From: Clostridia bacterium | GTDB taxonomy: Bacteria; Bacillota; Clostridia; Oscillospirales; Acutalibacteraceae | Assembly: GCA_017434985.1 (NCBI GenBank) | Contig: JAFSFY010000031.1 | Span: 1-54,430 of the forward strand | Reading direction: 5' to 3' | DNA: 54,430 bases | In this document: positions 1 through 8,699 of the stretch, piece by piece | How positions within the stretch are numbered: position 1 is the stretch's first letter | Layout of the letters: every line of letters starts with the position of its first letter | Translations under genes and position numbers: made by a program | The notes under the pieces: model-generated | What the model was told of the DNA's origin: nothing | What the model saw: only the letters and a program-made list of their open reading frames with translations | Database searches by the model: none

Positions 1-24
1 CCGTCTTTTTGCTTCGCAAAAATC

Positions 25-228
25 CACCTCCCTTTACACAAGGGAGGCGATTATAGTTGCCACATCTGTGGCGGTGGGGCGATTGCCGCAAGTGGCGGAT
101 AATTCGACGAGCCTATAGGCTCAGCGTGTGAAATGCCCTAAAGGGGCAGTGCATGCCACCGGCACGGCCGGTGGTCATGACTCATTTGTGCAAAAGTAGG
201 GTAGCAAGATTCGAATCTTGCCACCCTA
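25..228. repeat. Cluster of short intergenic palindromes
   Basis: This non-coding stretch is a string of small inverted repeats. Bases 25-49 match 40036-40060 perfectly in the opposite orientation. Further palindromes lie at 109-122 (GAGCCTATAGGCTC), 134-148, 156-174 (CCACCGGC/GCCGGTGG) and 197-228. The last has a 16-base-pair arm with one mismatch. I see no gene in 1-329. The pattern resembles the REP/MITE-like mosaic repeats of gut Clostridia; the last palindrome could also end a gene to the left of the window. Confidence 0.6.
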
Positions 229-238
229 TGATTATTCG

Positions 239-267
239 TTGACACCAATGAAAAATTATGGTATATT
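239..267 (+). promoter_or_regulatory. Sigma-A promoter of the surface-polymer operon
   Basis: TTGACA at 239-244 and TATATT at 262-267 are separated by 17 bases, about 60 bases upstream of the first glycosyltransferase start. A second possible -10 (TATAAT) lies at 272-277. This probably drives the 330-7775 gene run. Confidence 0.75.
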
Positions 268-329
268 TTGATATAATAATAGGTAAGTATGTAGTTTTTT
301 AATAAAAGACGCAAAAAGAGGTTCACACT

Positions 330-1325
330 ATGGTCGTTTCCTTTGTCGTGGTTGCCTACAACGAACAAAACACGCTGCCGAAACTGCTTGACGATCTGCG
401 CCGTCAGGATTATCCGCACGACAAGATCGAGATTTTGTTGATCGACAGTTTGTCCACCGACGATACCCGTCGCATTATGCAGGACTTTGCCGACAGTGAC
501 CACGGGTTTCGCCGCGTATTGGTGCTCACCAACGACACCAAATTTTTGCCGGGCGGCAACAACGTGGCGTTGCGCCACTACGAAGGAGACGCGTTTGTGC
601 GGGTGGATGCCCACGGCACCATCCCGCCCGAATTTATCCGCAAAAACGTGGACGTGTTGCAATCGGGTGAAATGGTCAGCGGCGGTCCCCGCCCCAACAT
701 CATTGACGAAGCGACCCCGTTTAAGGAGACCTTGCTCACCGCCGAACAATCCATGTTCGGCAGCGGCTTTGCCTCCTATCGCCACAGCACCGAAAAGATC
801 TATCCCTCGTCGCTGTTTTGCGGAATGTACCGCCGCGAAGTGTTCGACAAGGTGGGCCCGTACAACGAGCGATTGCTCCGCACCGAGGACAACGATATGA
901 GCCAGCGCATCCGCGCGGCGGGTTTTCGGTTGTGCTATTCGCCCGAGATCATCTCGTATCAACACACCCGCAACACCCTTAAAAAAATGTTGCGTCAAAA
1001 ATATTTAAACGGTCTGTGGATTGGCCGCACGATGGGGGTCAACCCGCGTTGCTTCTCGCTGTTCCACTTCGTGCCGCTTATCTTCGTGCTCGGCATCCTG
1101 TTCACCACCGTGCTTGCCTTGTGCGGTTTCCCGTGGCTCGGCGCCCTGATGTGGGCGGCTTACGGGTTGCTCGTGGTCGGCATTTCGCTTATGGAGATCA
1201 TCAAAAAACCGCTGCTCACCAACTTGTTGTTGCCGATTTTGTTTTTGCTGTTGCACGTTACCTACGGTGTCGGCACGCTTGTCGGCCTTGTGGATATGCC
1301 GTTTTGGCGGCGCCGATCACGTTGA
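330..1325 (+). CDS. Family 2 glycosyltransferase with C-terminal membrane segments
   Basis: This 331-residue enzyme should transfer a sugar from a nucleotide-sugar onto a lipid-linked acceptor at the inner face of the membrane. The N-terminal GT-A fold begins with VSFVVVAYNEQ, has the nucleotide-binding LIDSLSTDDT segment near residue 38, and a VRVDAHG motif near residue 90, a DxH variant of the usual DxD seen in ExoA-like GT2 enzymes. Residues from about 240 onward form two or three hydrophobic helices that would anchor it. The ATG follows a purine-rich site (AAAAAGAGG) and a strong promoter, so it is the first gene of the operon. The donor and acceptor sugars cannot be read from the sequence. 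Confidence 0.88.
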   Translation: MVVSFVVVAYNEQNTLPKLLDDLRRQDYPHDKIEILLIDSLSTDDTRRIMQDFADSDHGFRRVLVLTNDTKFLPGGNNVALRHYEGDAFVRVDAHGTIPPEFIRKNVDVLQSGEMVSGGPRPNIIDEATPFKETLLTAEQSMFGSGFASYRHSTEKIYPSSLFCGMYRREVFDKVGPYNERLLRTEDNDMSQRIRAAGFRLCYSPEIISYQHTRNTLKKMLRQKYLNGLWIGRTMGVNPRCFSLFHFVPLIFVLGILFTTVLALCGFPWLGALMWAAYGLLVVGISLMEIIKKPLLTNLLLPILFLLLHVTYGVGTLVGLVDMPFWRRRSR

Positions 1326-1338
1326 GGAGGAATCACCT

Positions 1339-2205
1339 GTGGGACAAACCGCTCTAACCCCCGAAGAAGTGCGCAAAATGCAACTCAAAGGGCTGGAAAT
1401 GGCCTTGTTTTTTGACGAATTTTGTAAAAAGCACGGTCTGCTCTACTACTTTTGCGGCGGTTGCTGCATCGGCGCCCTGCGTCACCAAGGCTTCATCCCG
1501 TGGGATGACGACGTGGACGTGTTTATGCCCCGCGCCGACTACGAAAAACTCAAACAACTGTGGGTGGATACGCCGGAATATTCCATCCAATACCCCACCC
1601 GCAAGGTGGTGACCGAAAATCAATTCGCCACCATTTGTGCCAACAATACCACTTTTATCAAGACCTATCAAATGAACTTGGACATCAACCACGGATTGGT
1701 GCTTGACATCCTGCCGCTGGACGGTTGCCCCACGGGTTGGCGCCGCAAGTTGCAAAAATTCTGGGCGTTGCTCTACTCGTTGTTCGTGGTGGGCAAAGCT
1801 CCCGAAAACCACAGCAAACTCCTCTATATTCTCGGCAAGATCGCGCTCGGGATCGTCCGCCCCAAAGCGTGGCGGTACGCCGTGTGGCGTTTTTGCGAAA
1901 AACAAATGAGCAAGTATCCCATCGAAGAATGCGACTATGTCACCGAACTGTGCGCGGGGCCGCATTATATGCAAAACGAATATCGCCGCGAATGGTTTGA
2001 CAGTGCGGTACGCAAAGAGTTTGAGGGACACCAAATGCCCCTGCCCGTCGGGTATGACAGCTATTTGCGTATGGCGTTCGGCGACTATATGCAACTCCCG
2101 CCCGAAGACAAACGTGTGTGCCATCACGCGTTTGAAGTGATGGATATGGACAACAGTTATCTGTTGTATCGCGGAAAACGGTATTTCACGGGTAAAACAA
2201 AATGA
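1339..2205 (+). CDS. LicD-family phosphotransferase (first of two paralogues)
   Basis: This 288-residue protein belongs to the LicD/FKTN/FKRP nucleotidyltransferase-fold family, which moves a phospho-alcohol (phosphocholine or ribitol-5-phosphate) from a CDP-activated donor onto a glycan. The signature CIGALRHQGFIPWDDDVDV is at about residues 43-61; the acidic WDDDVD cluster is the expected metal-binding site. I chose the GTG at 1339 because AGGAGG sits at 1325-1330; upstream in-frame ATG codons lie inside the preceding gene. Its stop overlaps the flippase start. The matching tarI/tarJ genes downstream, and the absence of any licA/licC-type choline gene here, make CDP-ribitol a plausible donor. 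That is inference. Confidence 0.87.
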   Translation: MGQTALTPEEVRKMQLKGLEMALFFDEFCKKHGLLYYFCGGCCIGALRHQGFIPWDDDVDVFMPRADYEKLKQLWVDTPEYSIQYPTRKVVTENQFATICANNTTFIKTYQMNLDINHGLVLDILPLDGCPTGWRRKLQKFWALLYSLFVVGKAPENHSKLLYILGKIALGIVRPKAWRYAVWRFCEKQMSKYPIEECDYVTELCAGPHYMQNEYRREWFDSAVRKEFEGHQMPLPVGYDSYLRMAFGDYMQLPPEDKRVCHHAFEVMDMDNSYLLYRGKRYFTGKTK

Positions 2206-3719
2206 GAACAAAACAAGCGTTAAAAAATTTAGTTGCCAGTTTGTTGCTGGAAGTGGTCGTCGCTCTGTCGGGCATCATTGTGCCCCGTTTTTTCACCGAA
2301 CTGTACGGTTCCACCATCAACGGACTCGTGTCTTCCATCAATCAGTTTATCACCTATATGACGTTGGTGGAGGCGGGAATCGGCGCCGCCGGCACGGTGG
2401 CGTTATACGGCCCGCTTGCACAAAAGGATACGGCCAAGATCAGCGAACTCGTCTCCACCGCACGGGCCTTTTATCTGCGCTCAGGTTGGGTCTTCGTGGG
2501 GTTGGTCACCGCGTTGGTCGCCGTATACCCCTTTATCGTGCAAAATGAGATCGCCGACGGCGGTTTTGTGCGGATGATGATCGTCATTCTGTCACTGACG
2601 GGTATTGTCGATTATTTCTTTCTCGGCAAATACCGCGTCCTGCTGATGGCCGACCAAAAAGCCTACGTGATCTACGGCTTTCAGATCCTCGGCACGGTGC
2701 TGATGACCGTGGTGTCGCTGATCCTGATCCGCCTGGAATGTTCCGCCTTACTGGTGAAAGGTGTGGCTGCCGCCGTGTATATTTTACGCAGTGCAGCGGT
2801 GGCGCTCTACGTCAAACGCACCTATCCGCAAGTACGCTTTAACGTCAAACCCGATATGTCGTTGTTTGGGCAACGTTGGTCGGCACTGCTCCACCAGATC
2901 GTCACCCTCATTGTGAACAACACGGCCATCGTGATGATGACCGTGTTGTTGCCCGCCAACGCGTTGGAAGAGATCAGCGTATTCAGCGTGTACAATTTGG
3001 TGGGATATGCGCTCACCTCGTTGCTCAACTCTATCAGCAACGGCGTTCGTTCCTCCTTCGGGCAGGTTATTGCCAACGGCGAGACGGATACCTTGCGCAA
3101 AAGTTACAGTAACTACGAATACCTGTTCTTCATCTTTGTGTTTTTCTGCTACGTGTGTATGGCGCTGCTGCTGCATCCCTTCGTCTCCCTCTACAGCGCC
3201 GATTTTACCGACGGGGTGGTCTACGTGCGCTGGCCGCTGATTGCCTTGTTCTCGCTGCTCGGCTTTGTCCAAAGCGTGCGCGTGCCGGCACTCACCGTGA
3301 TCGTTGCCGCGGGACACTACCGCGAAACGCAAGGCCGCGCGATCGCCGAAGCCGTCATCAACATCGTGGTGTCTCTTGCCCTCATTCGCCCGCTCGGTAT
3401 GGTAGGTGTGCTCATCGGCGGCTTGATTTCCTATCTTTACCGCAGTACCGACGTCATCCTCTATACCGCCAAACGTTTCGTCCCGAAAACGTTGAAAAAA
3501 ACGCTCACGCGTTTTGTCCGTAACGCCGTCACCTCCGCCGCACTTATCGCCGCCGGTTTCTCGCTGATCCCTCCCGTGAACGGTTGGTTCGCCTGGATAG
3601 TAACGGCGGTAGCGGTTGCCACCGTCAGCGCTGTTGTACTGTTGGCGGTCAACGTGGTGTTTGAACGAAAAGAGTTTTCCGCTTGCTTCCAACGCGTCAA
3701 AGATATCGTCAAAAAATAA
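2202..3719 (+). CDS. Wzx-like polysaccharide flippase
   Basis: This 505-residue, very hydrophobic protein has about 12-14 predicted membrane helices and the opening expected of the polysaccharide-transport (Wzx/MATE-like) superfamily (…GIIVPRFFTELYGSTINGLV…). It should flip undecaprenyl-linked repeat units across the membrane. Its ATG overlaps the stop of the LicD gene by four bases (ATGA), showing translational coupling. Placement between two LicD genes and two glycosyltransferases supports export of a locally made glycan. The substrate cannot be told from sequence. Confidence 0.88.
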   Translation: MRTKQALKNLVASLLLEVVVALSGIIVPRFFTELYGSTINGLVSSINQFITYMTLVEAGIGAAGTVALYGPLAQKDTAKISELVSTARAFYLRSGWVFVGLVTALVAVYPFIVQNEIADGGFVRMMIVILSLTGIVDYFFLGKYRVLLMADQKAYVIYGFQILGTVLMTVVSLILIRLECSALLVKGVAAAVYILRSAAVALYVKRTYPQVRFNVKPDMSLFGQRWSALLHQIVTLIVNNTAIVMMTVLLPANALEEISVFSVYNLVGYALTSLLNSISNGVRSSFGQVIANGETDTLRKSYSNYEYLFFIFVFFCYVCMALLLHPFVSLYSADFTDGVVYVRWPLIALFSLLGFVQSVRVPALTVIVAAGHYRETQGRAIAEAVINIVVSLALIRPLGMVGVLIGGLISYLYRSTDVILYTAKRFVPKTLKKTLTRFVRNAVTSAALIAAGFSLIPPVNGWFAWIVTAVAVATVSAVVLLAVNVVFERKEFSACFQRVKDIVKK

Positions 3720-3734
3720 GGAGGTTGTCCTTCC

Positions 3735-4586
3735 ATGCCCGAATCCGAAACCACCTTGCGCCAACTGCAGGAAAAATCGCTGGAGATCTTACAGGTCTTT
3801 AAGGATTTTTGCGACAAACACGGCTTGCTGTTTTATTTTTGCGGCGGGTGCTGTATCGGCACGTTGCGCCACGGCGGTTTCATTCCGTGGGATGACGATA
3901 TCGACGTGTTTATGCCGCGACACGATTACGAACAGTTGGCCAACCTGTGGCCGCAGGAAATGGGCGATACCCCCTATCGCTTCTGCCGCAGCAACGAACA
4001 CGAATTTTACCGTTCGCTCCTTTCGGCCATCTCGGATGAGCGCACCACCTTCATTAAAGAGCGGCAACAAGATTTGGATATTTCCCACGGTATCCGTTTG
4101 GAGATCCTGCCGCTGGACGGTTGCCCTTCTTCCCGCCTGAAACGCAAGATTCAAATTTTGTGGGGGCTCACCTACCAACTGTTCTGCAACCAAGAAGCCC
4201 CTACCAGCAAAGGCAAATTGTTTGAAACGGTGGGGCGCGTGCTTTTGCGCTTGTTCCCCACGTGGAAACAGCGGTGGCGCATCGCGGCATTTGCCCAAAA
4301 GCAAATGTCAAAATATGACATTGCGGATTGTGATAAGATCACCGAACTCTGCGCCCGCTATCGGTATATGGTCAACGAATATCCCAAAGAGGCGTTTGCC
4401 GCGGCGGTGCTCAAACCGTTCGAGGGCATTCCGATGCCCATTCCGCAAGGGTATGATGACTATCTGCGCATGGCGTTCGGCGATTATATGCAACTGCCGC
4501 CCGAAGAGACGCGTATCCCCAAACACGATGCCGTATGGGTGGACGTCCATAACGGCTATCAAACGTATAAAGGTGTGTATTACTAA
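3735..4586 (+). CDS. LicD-family phosphotransferase (second paralogue)
   Basis: This 283-residue protein is a clear paralogue of the 1339-2205 product. It shares the block CGGCCIG-LRH-GFIPWDDD-D near residues 36-57 and the C-terminal GYD-YLRMAFGDYMQLPPE block. RBS AAGGAGG lies 10 bases before the ATG. It starts 15 bases after the flippase and its stop directly abuts the next start. The variable middle and the extra residues around 85-100 suggest a different acceptor from the first copy. The family reaction is transfer of a phospho-alcohol from a CDP donor; ribitol-phosphate is my preferred but unproven substrate. Confidence 0.87.
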   Translation: MPESETTLRQLQEKSLEILQVFKDFCDKHGLLFYFCGGCCIGTLRHGGFIPWDDDIDVFMPRHDYEQLANLWPQEMGDTPYRFCRSNEHEFYRSLLSAISDERTTFIKERQQDLDISHGIRLEILPLDGCPSSRLKRKIQILWGLTYQLFCNQEAPTSKGKLFETVGRVLLRLFPTWKQRWRIAAFAQKQMSKYDIADCDKITELCARYRYMVNEYPKEAFAAAVLKPFEGIPMPIPQGYDDYLRMAFGDYMQLPPEETRIPKHDAVWVDVHNGYQTYKGVYY

Positions 4587-5543
4587 ATGACTCCCCTTCT
4601 CACCGTCGTCGTACCGGTCTACAACGTCAAAGACTATTTGGAGACCTGCGTGGACAGTTTGCTTTGTCAAACATTGTCGGATATTGAAATTTTGTTGGTG
4701 GACGACGGGTCGACCGACGGCAGCGGTGCCTTGTGCGACACGCTGGCCGAGCGCGACCCGCGCATTCGCGTGCTTCACAAACCAAACGGTGGACTGTCCT
4801 CTGCTCGCAACGCGGGGGTTTGCGCCGCCACCGCCGACCTTGTCGGCTTGGTGGACAGCGACGACTACGTGGACGACGATATGTTTGAATTGTTATACCG
4901 CAATCTCGTGAAAGAAAACGCCGACGTGTCTGCCTGCACCATCTACTCGTGCTACGGTGACAAGATCAATCGCTTTGGCGACGGCAGTTACCACGTGATG
5001 AGCGGCATTGAGATGATCGGGTACAGTATGGACGGCGAAAAAGCCATCATCTCCGCCTGCCCCAAATTGTACAAAAAAGACTTACTGCTGAAAACCCCGT
5101 TTGTGGAGGGGAAACTGTACGAAGATGCGTTGCTGTTCGGTGAGTTGTTCGTTAACGTCTCCCGCGTGGTGGTGGAAGAACAACCGAAATATTATTACGT
5201 GCATCACGAAGGCACCATCACCACCGCCACGTATAAGTCTTCCAAAAAAGATTACATCTACGCATTTGAACATAACCTATCGTTGGTGCGCGAGCATTGC
5301 CCGCAGTTTGAACAAGTCACCTTCTACCGCGTGTTGCGCGCATACTACGAACTGCTGGATACGGTTATTTTGGCGGACAACGACGATGCCCGCGCCGACA
5401 AGCCGTTGTTCAAACGGTTTTTGCGCAAACATCTTGTTGCATTGTGGCGTTGCCCGTACATCCGCCTTGTGCGAAAATGTTCGATCACGCTTGCGCTTAC
5501 CTGCGAACCGCTTTACAAAAAGGTCTTGTTGCGAAAAGGATAA
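4587..5543 (+). CDS. Family 2 glycosyltransferase (WcaA/EpsJ-like)
   Basis: This 318-residue protein has a standard GT2 GT-A domain: VVVPVYNVKDYLETC at the start, LVDDGSTDGSG near residue 37, NGGLSSARNAG near 67, and the metal-binding DSDDYVDDDMF near residue 91. No membrane helix is evident, so it is probably cytosolic and peripheral, adding a sugar to the lipid-linked repeat unit. Its ATG immediately follows the LicD stop codon with no spacer, so translation is probably coupled. Donor and acceptor unknown. Confidence 0.9.
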   Translation: MTPLLTVVVPVYNVKDYLETCVDSLLCQTLSDIEILLVDDGSTDGSGALCDTLAERDPRIRVLHKPNGGLSSARNAGVCAATADLVGLVDSDDYVDDDMFELLYRNLVKENADVSACTIYSCYGDKINRFGDGSYHVMSGIEMIGYSMDGEKAIISACPKLYKKDLLLKTPFVEGKLYEDALLFGELFVNVSRVVVEEQPKYYYVHHEGTITTATYKSSKKDYIYAFEHNLSLVREHCPQFEQVTFYRVLRAYYELLDTVILADNDDARADKPLFKRFLRKHLVALWRCPYIRLVRKCSITLALTCEPLYKKVLLRKG

Positions 5544-5548
5544 CCGCT

Positions 5549-6035
5549 ATGAAAACCATCTGCTTGATCGATTACGATATGTCGGTGTTCGGCAGGGTGG
5601 AACAGGTCACCGCCTCGCTTGCCAACGCGCTGTGCGACCGCTATCACGTCTACGTGATCAGTTTGTGCACCACCGGCACACTCAACTATACACTCGACGA
5701 GCGCGTCACCTTTTCGGCAACGGCGAAATGATGGATACGGTGCGTGCGTTGGTGAAAGACTATGGTATCGGTGATAACGTGTGCATCTGCTCGGTATGCG
5801 GGACGATTTGGCCGAACGCTGCAAGGACTATGCCTTTTACGTATTGCCGTCCTACCGCGAGGGGGTGCCGCCGGTACTGCTCGAAGCCAAGGCCAACCGC
5901 TTGCCCATCGTCAGTTTTGACATTATGACCGGCCCGCGCGAGATCGTGCGCGACGGCGCAGACGAGGTGATCGCCGCAAGGTTTGATCTGCAACACTGTA
6001 CACACGATCCGGAAACGGATCTGCAATCCAACTGA
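5549..6035 (+). pseudogene. Decayed GT4 glycosyltransferase (internal deletion plus frameshift)
   Basis: The first 55 codons (MKTICLIDYDMSVFGRVEQ…) read as the N-terminus of a GT4/GT-B glycosyltransferase. At about 5709-5716 the sequence jumps to the C-terminal domain in another frame (GNGEMMDTVRALVKDYGIG), so the roughly 200 residues between are missing. A second shift at the GGG run 5800-5802 moves the reading into a third frame (DDLAERCKDYAFYVLPSYR), ending at 6035 without the usual last 40-60 residues. The first frame stops at 5731. Intact GT4 enzymes of this type are about 360 residues long. A sequencing error could explain the second shift but not the deletion. Confidence 0.83.
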
Positions 6036-6049
6036 AAGGAAGCGTTTAT

Positions 6050-6769
6050 ATGATATTCGGAGCAATTTTGGCGGGCGGCGTGGGCAGCCGCATGCATATG
6101 GCGGATATGCCCAAACAATTTTTGCCGCTCGGCGACAAACCCATCATCATTCACACATTGGAGAAATTTCTCACCTGTTCGCGGTTCGAAGCGATCTACA
6201 TCGGCGTCCACGCGGATTGGATCAACTATATGACCGACCTGATCGAAAAATACGTGCCCGCGGCGTTACAGGAAAAGGTACGTCCCGTGGCGGGCGGCAG
6301 TGACCGCAACACCACCCTTTTGAACGTGATTGCGGCAATCGAAGACGTTTTCGGTGAATCGGACGAACACATCATCGTTTCCCACGATTCGGTGCGCCCG
6401 TTCGTCACCCTGCGGATGATTGAAGAAAACATCGACTACGCCGCCCAATACGGCGCGGTGGATACCGTCACCCCCGCCGTGGATACCATCGTGGTATCGT
6501 CCGACGGCAAGTTTATCAGCAACATCCCCAACCGTGCTCAGATGTACCAAGGGCAAACCCCGCAAAGTTTCCGCATCAACCTGCTCAAAGAACTGTATCA
6601 CTCCCTCTCGGAGGAGGAAAAAGGCCTGCTCACCGACGCGTGCAAGATCTGCGTGGTGCGCGACCATCCCGTGTATTTGGTGGAAGGCTCGTATACCAAC
6701 CTGAAGATCACCACGCCCGGCGACTACAAGATCGCGCAGGCTATGGTAGGGGGAAACGTCCTTGATTAA
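6050..6769 (+). CDS. tarI: Ribitol-5-phosphate cytidylyltransferase (TarI/IspD family)
   Basis: This 239-residue enzyme has the IspD-family nucleotidyltransferase core: GAILAGGVGSRM at residues 3-14, PKQFLPLGDKP near 22-32, the VSHDSVRPF metal site near residue 107, and the C-terminal NLKITTPGDYKIA. It should join CTP to a polyol-phosphate. IspD (methylerythritol phosphate) and TarI (ribitol phosphate) are hard to separate by motif, but the directly overlapping TarJ-like dehydrogenase and the surface-glycan setting favour CDP-ribitol synthesis. RBS GAAAGGAAG precedes the ATG. The overlap with the next gene is eight bases. Confidence 0.83.
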   Translation: MIFGAILAGGVGSRMHMADMPKQFLPLGDKPIIIHTLEKFLTCSRFEAIYIGVHADWINYMTDLIEKYVPAALQEKVRPVAGGSDRNTTLLNVIAAIEDVFGESDEHIIVSHDSVRPFVTLRMIEENIDYAAQYGAVDTVTPAVDTIVVSSDGKFISNIPNRAQMYQGQTPQSFRINLLKELYHSLSEEEKGLLTDACKICVVRDHPVYLVEGSYTNLKITTPGDYKIAQAMVGGNVLD

Positions 6770-7775
6770 TCACATTTATCAGTTGGAGGCGCCCCGCGTG
6801 TTGTCGGTGAAATACGACGACGTCACCTTTGGTGACAAAGTGGTGGTGCGGCCGGAATATATGGCCGTCTGCCACGCCGACCAACGGTATTTCCTCGGTC
6901 AACGCGACCCCAAGGTGTTGCGACAAAAGTTGCCGATGGCGCTCATCCACGAATGTTGCGGCACCGTCGTGTACGACCCCGAGGGCGAATGGCAACCCGG
7001 GCAACGGGTGGTGCTCATCCCCAACGTGCCGGGCAACGACGACGCGTTTATTTACGAAAACTACCAGCGTGGCGGTGGCTTTTTGTCCAGCGGTCACGAC
7101 GGTTTTATGCGCGAACTCGTTGAACTCGACCGCGACCGCGTGGTCCCGTATAACGACGTAGACCCGTCGGTGGCCGCCGTGTGCGAGTTCATCAGTGTGG
7201 CGGTACACGCCACCACGCGGTTTGACCGTGTGGCGCACGCCCGCCGCCGTCGCATCGGCCTGTGGGGCGACGGCAGTTTGTCCTACACGGTGGCGTGCGT
7301 GCTCAAACAACGCTTCCCCGACAGCGAACTTGTCGTGGTGGGGCGTGAGCCGAGCAAGCTCGCCCAATTCTCCTTTGCGGACGAAACGTATTTCTCCGAC
7401 GACCTGCCCGACGACCTCGCGGTGGACCACGCGTTCGAGTGTTGCGGCGGCGAGGGCAGTTACTACGCCATTGAAGACGTCATTCGCTGTATCAACCCGC
7501 AGGGCACGCTGGTGCTCATGGGCGTGTCCGAAAACCGCGTGGCCATTCAAACCCGTATGGTGCTCGAAAAAGGGATGACCTTGGTAGGATGCTCCCGCTC
7601 GGGCCGCGAAGATTTCGAAATGGCGGTGCAGTTGTTGCAACAACCGCGCTTCGGGCAACGGATGAAAGTCATCGTGTATCCCTACGGTCCTGTCCGTAAG
7701 ATCGGTGACATCTACAAAGTGTTCGCCGAAGACCAAAACACCCCCTTTAAAACCGTGTTTAAGTGGGAATTGTAA
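6762..7775 (+). CDS. tarJ: Ribulose-5-phosphate reductase (TarJ-like alcohol dehydrogenase)
   Basis: This 337-residue zinc-dependent medium-chain dehydrogenase should reduce ribulose-5-phosphate to ribitol-5-phosphate with NADPH, feeding the cytidylyltransferase before it. AVCHADQRYFLGQRDP near residue 35 and MALIHECCGTVV near 60 carry the expected zinc ligands (Cys, His-Glu), and RRIGLWGDGSLSY near residue 164 is the Rossmann dinucleotide loop. The start is a TTG eight bases inside tarI with GGTAGGGGGA as its RBS; no better in-frame start exists. It is the last gene of the operon, before a terminator at 7782-7818. Confidence 0.83.
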   Translation: MINHIYQLEAPRVLSVKYDDVTFGDKVVVRPEYMAVCHADQRYFLGQRDPKVLRQKLPMALIHECCGTVVYDPEGEWQPGQRVVLIPNVPGNDDAFIYENYQRGGGFLSSGHDGFMRELVELDRDRVVPYNDVDPSVAAVCEFISVAVHATTRFDRVAHARRRRIGLWGDGSLSYTVACVLKQRFPDSELVVVGREPSKLAQFSFADETYFSDDLPDDLAVDHAFECCGGEGSYYAIEDVIRCINPQGTLVLMGVSENRVAIQTRMVLEKGMTLVGCSRSGREDFEMAVQLLQQPRFGQRMKVIVYPYGPVRKIGDIYKVFAEDQNTPFKTVFKWEL

Positions 7776-7781
7776 CACAAC

Positions 7782-7818
7782 AAAAAATCCCCCTCTGTTC
7801 AACACAGAGGGGGATTTT
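7782..7818. terminator. Bidirectional terminator between tarJ and the cyclophilin lipoprotein gene
   Basis: An 11-base-pair stem (TCCCCCTCTGT/ACAGAGGGGGA) with a 5-base loop is flanked by an A-run on the left and a T-run on the right. It can end both convergent transcripts. Confidence 0.88.
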
Positions 7819-7826
7819 CCTGTTTA

Positions 7827-8699
7827 TCAGCCTTGATATTCCTTAATTTCAATGGAGTTGATGATCACGTCTTCGGCGGGACGGTTGCTGCTGTCGGTGG
7901 AGATCACCGCAATTTCGTCCACCACGTCCATGCCTTCGAACACTTGACCGAACACGGTGTGTCCGCCCACACGGCGCCACGCACCATCCAAATGGATGTT
8001 GCCGCCCTGTTGTTCGTACACATCCCATACTTCGGCGGGAATCGCGTCGTACACATAGGTCGGGAGGAAGTTGGTCAACACGTCGTTAAGCGTGCCGTAC
8101 TGCGCTTCTACCGTTGCTTTGCCGTATTGGTCAATGATGGCGTCGTATTCTTCGGTCAGGTTCTCGATCTCTTTTTGCAGATCGTACGCATAGGACGAAC
8201 GGCTGCCAAACGCTTTGTGATCGCCCTGGTTGATGAAGAACTGACTGCCGTTGGTGCCGGGGCCCGAGTTGGCCATCGACAGCGAACCGCGCAGGTTGAG
8301 CAATTTCTTGTCAAACTCGTCCTCAAAATCTTTGCCCCAGAAACTTTCACCGCCGGTGCCGTCGCCTTTCGGGTCGCCGCCTTGGATCATAAAATCTTTG
8401 ATCACGCGGTGGAAGGTGAGCCCGTCGTAGTAGCCTTTTTTGGACAACTCGATGAAGTTCTCCACCGCTTTGGGCGCCGCTTCGGGGAAGAAGCGGATGG
8501 AAATGTCACCCATATTGGTGTGCATCACGGCAATTTTCTCACCCACGGCGGGTTTTTCAAGTTGGAAACCGTAGGCTTTGTCGGCGTATACGTCGGTCAC
8601 GCCCTCTTGTACCTTGTTTTGAAATCCGCCGCCGTTGCCGCACGCGGTCAGCGACACGAGCAACAGTAAGGAGGCGAGCAACAATGCAAGTTTTCTCAT
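7827..8699 (-). CDS. Cyclophilin-type peptidyl-prolyl isomerase, lipoprotein
   Basis: This 290-residue protein starts with a lipoprotein signal: a hydrophobic stretch ending in the lipobox LTAC, giving a lipid-anchored Cys about residue 20. The mature part is a cyclophilin fold that isomerises Xaa-Pro bonds outside the membrane: [30 protein letters not shown] and the closing [18 protein letters not shown] roughly 65-residue insertion between the last two blocks makes it longer than a minimal cyclophilin. Two ATGs are adjacent (8702, 8699). I took the inner one, 7 bases from AGGAGG; the outer one overlaps the previous stop. It is a paralogue of the gene just upstream on the same strand. Confidence 0.88.
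   Translation of the reverse strand: MRKLALLLASLLLLVSLTACGNGGGFQNKVQEGVTDVYADKAYGFQLEKPAVGEKIAVMHTNMGDISIRFFPEAAPKAVENFIELSKKGYYDGLTFHRVIKDFMIQGGDPKGDGTGGESFWGKDFEDEFDKKLLNLRGSLSMANSGPGTNGSQFFINQGDHKAFGSRSSYAYDLQKEIENLTEEYDAIIDQYGKATVEAQYGTLNDVLTNFLPTYVYDAIPAEVWDVYEQQGGNIHLDGAWRRVGGHTVFGQVFEGMDVVDEIAVISTDSSNRPAEDVIINSIEIKEYQG

Noticed and set aside
204-221. T-arm-like GATTCGAATC suggesting a tRNA remnant
   Set aside because: The bases are part of a long perfect palindrome, the required stem-closing G-C pair is missing, and no acceptor, D-arm or anticodon arm is present.
1339-4586. Phosphocholine decoration (lic) operon
   Set aside because: LicD proteins alone suggest it, but no choline kinase, CTP:phosphocholine cytidylyltransferase or choline permease is seen; tarI/tarJ-like genes are.
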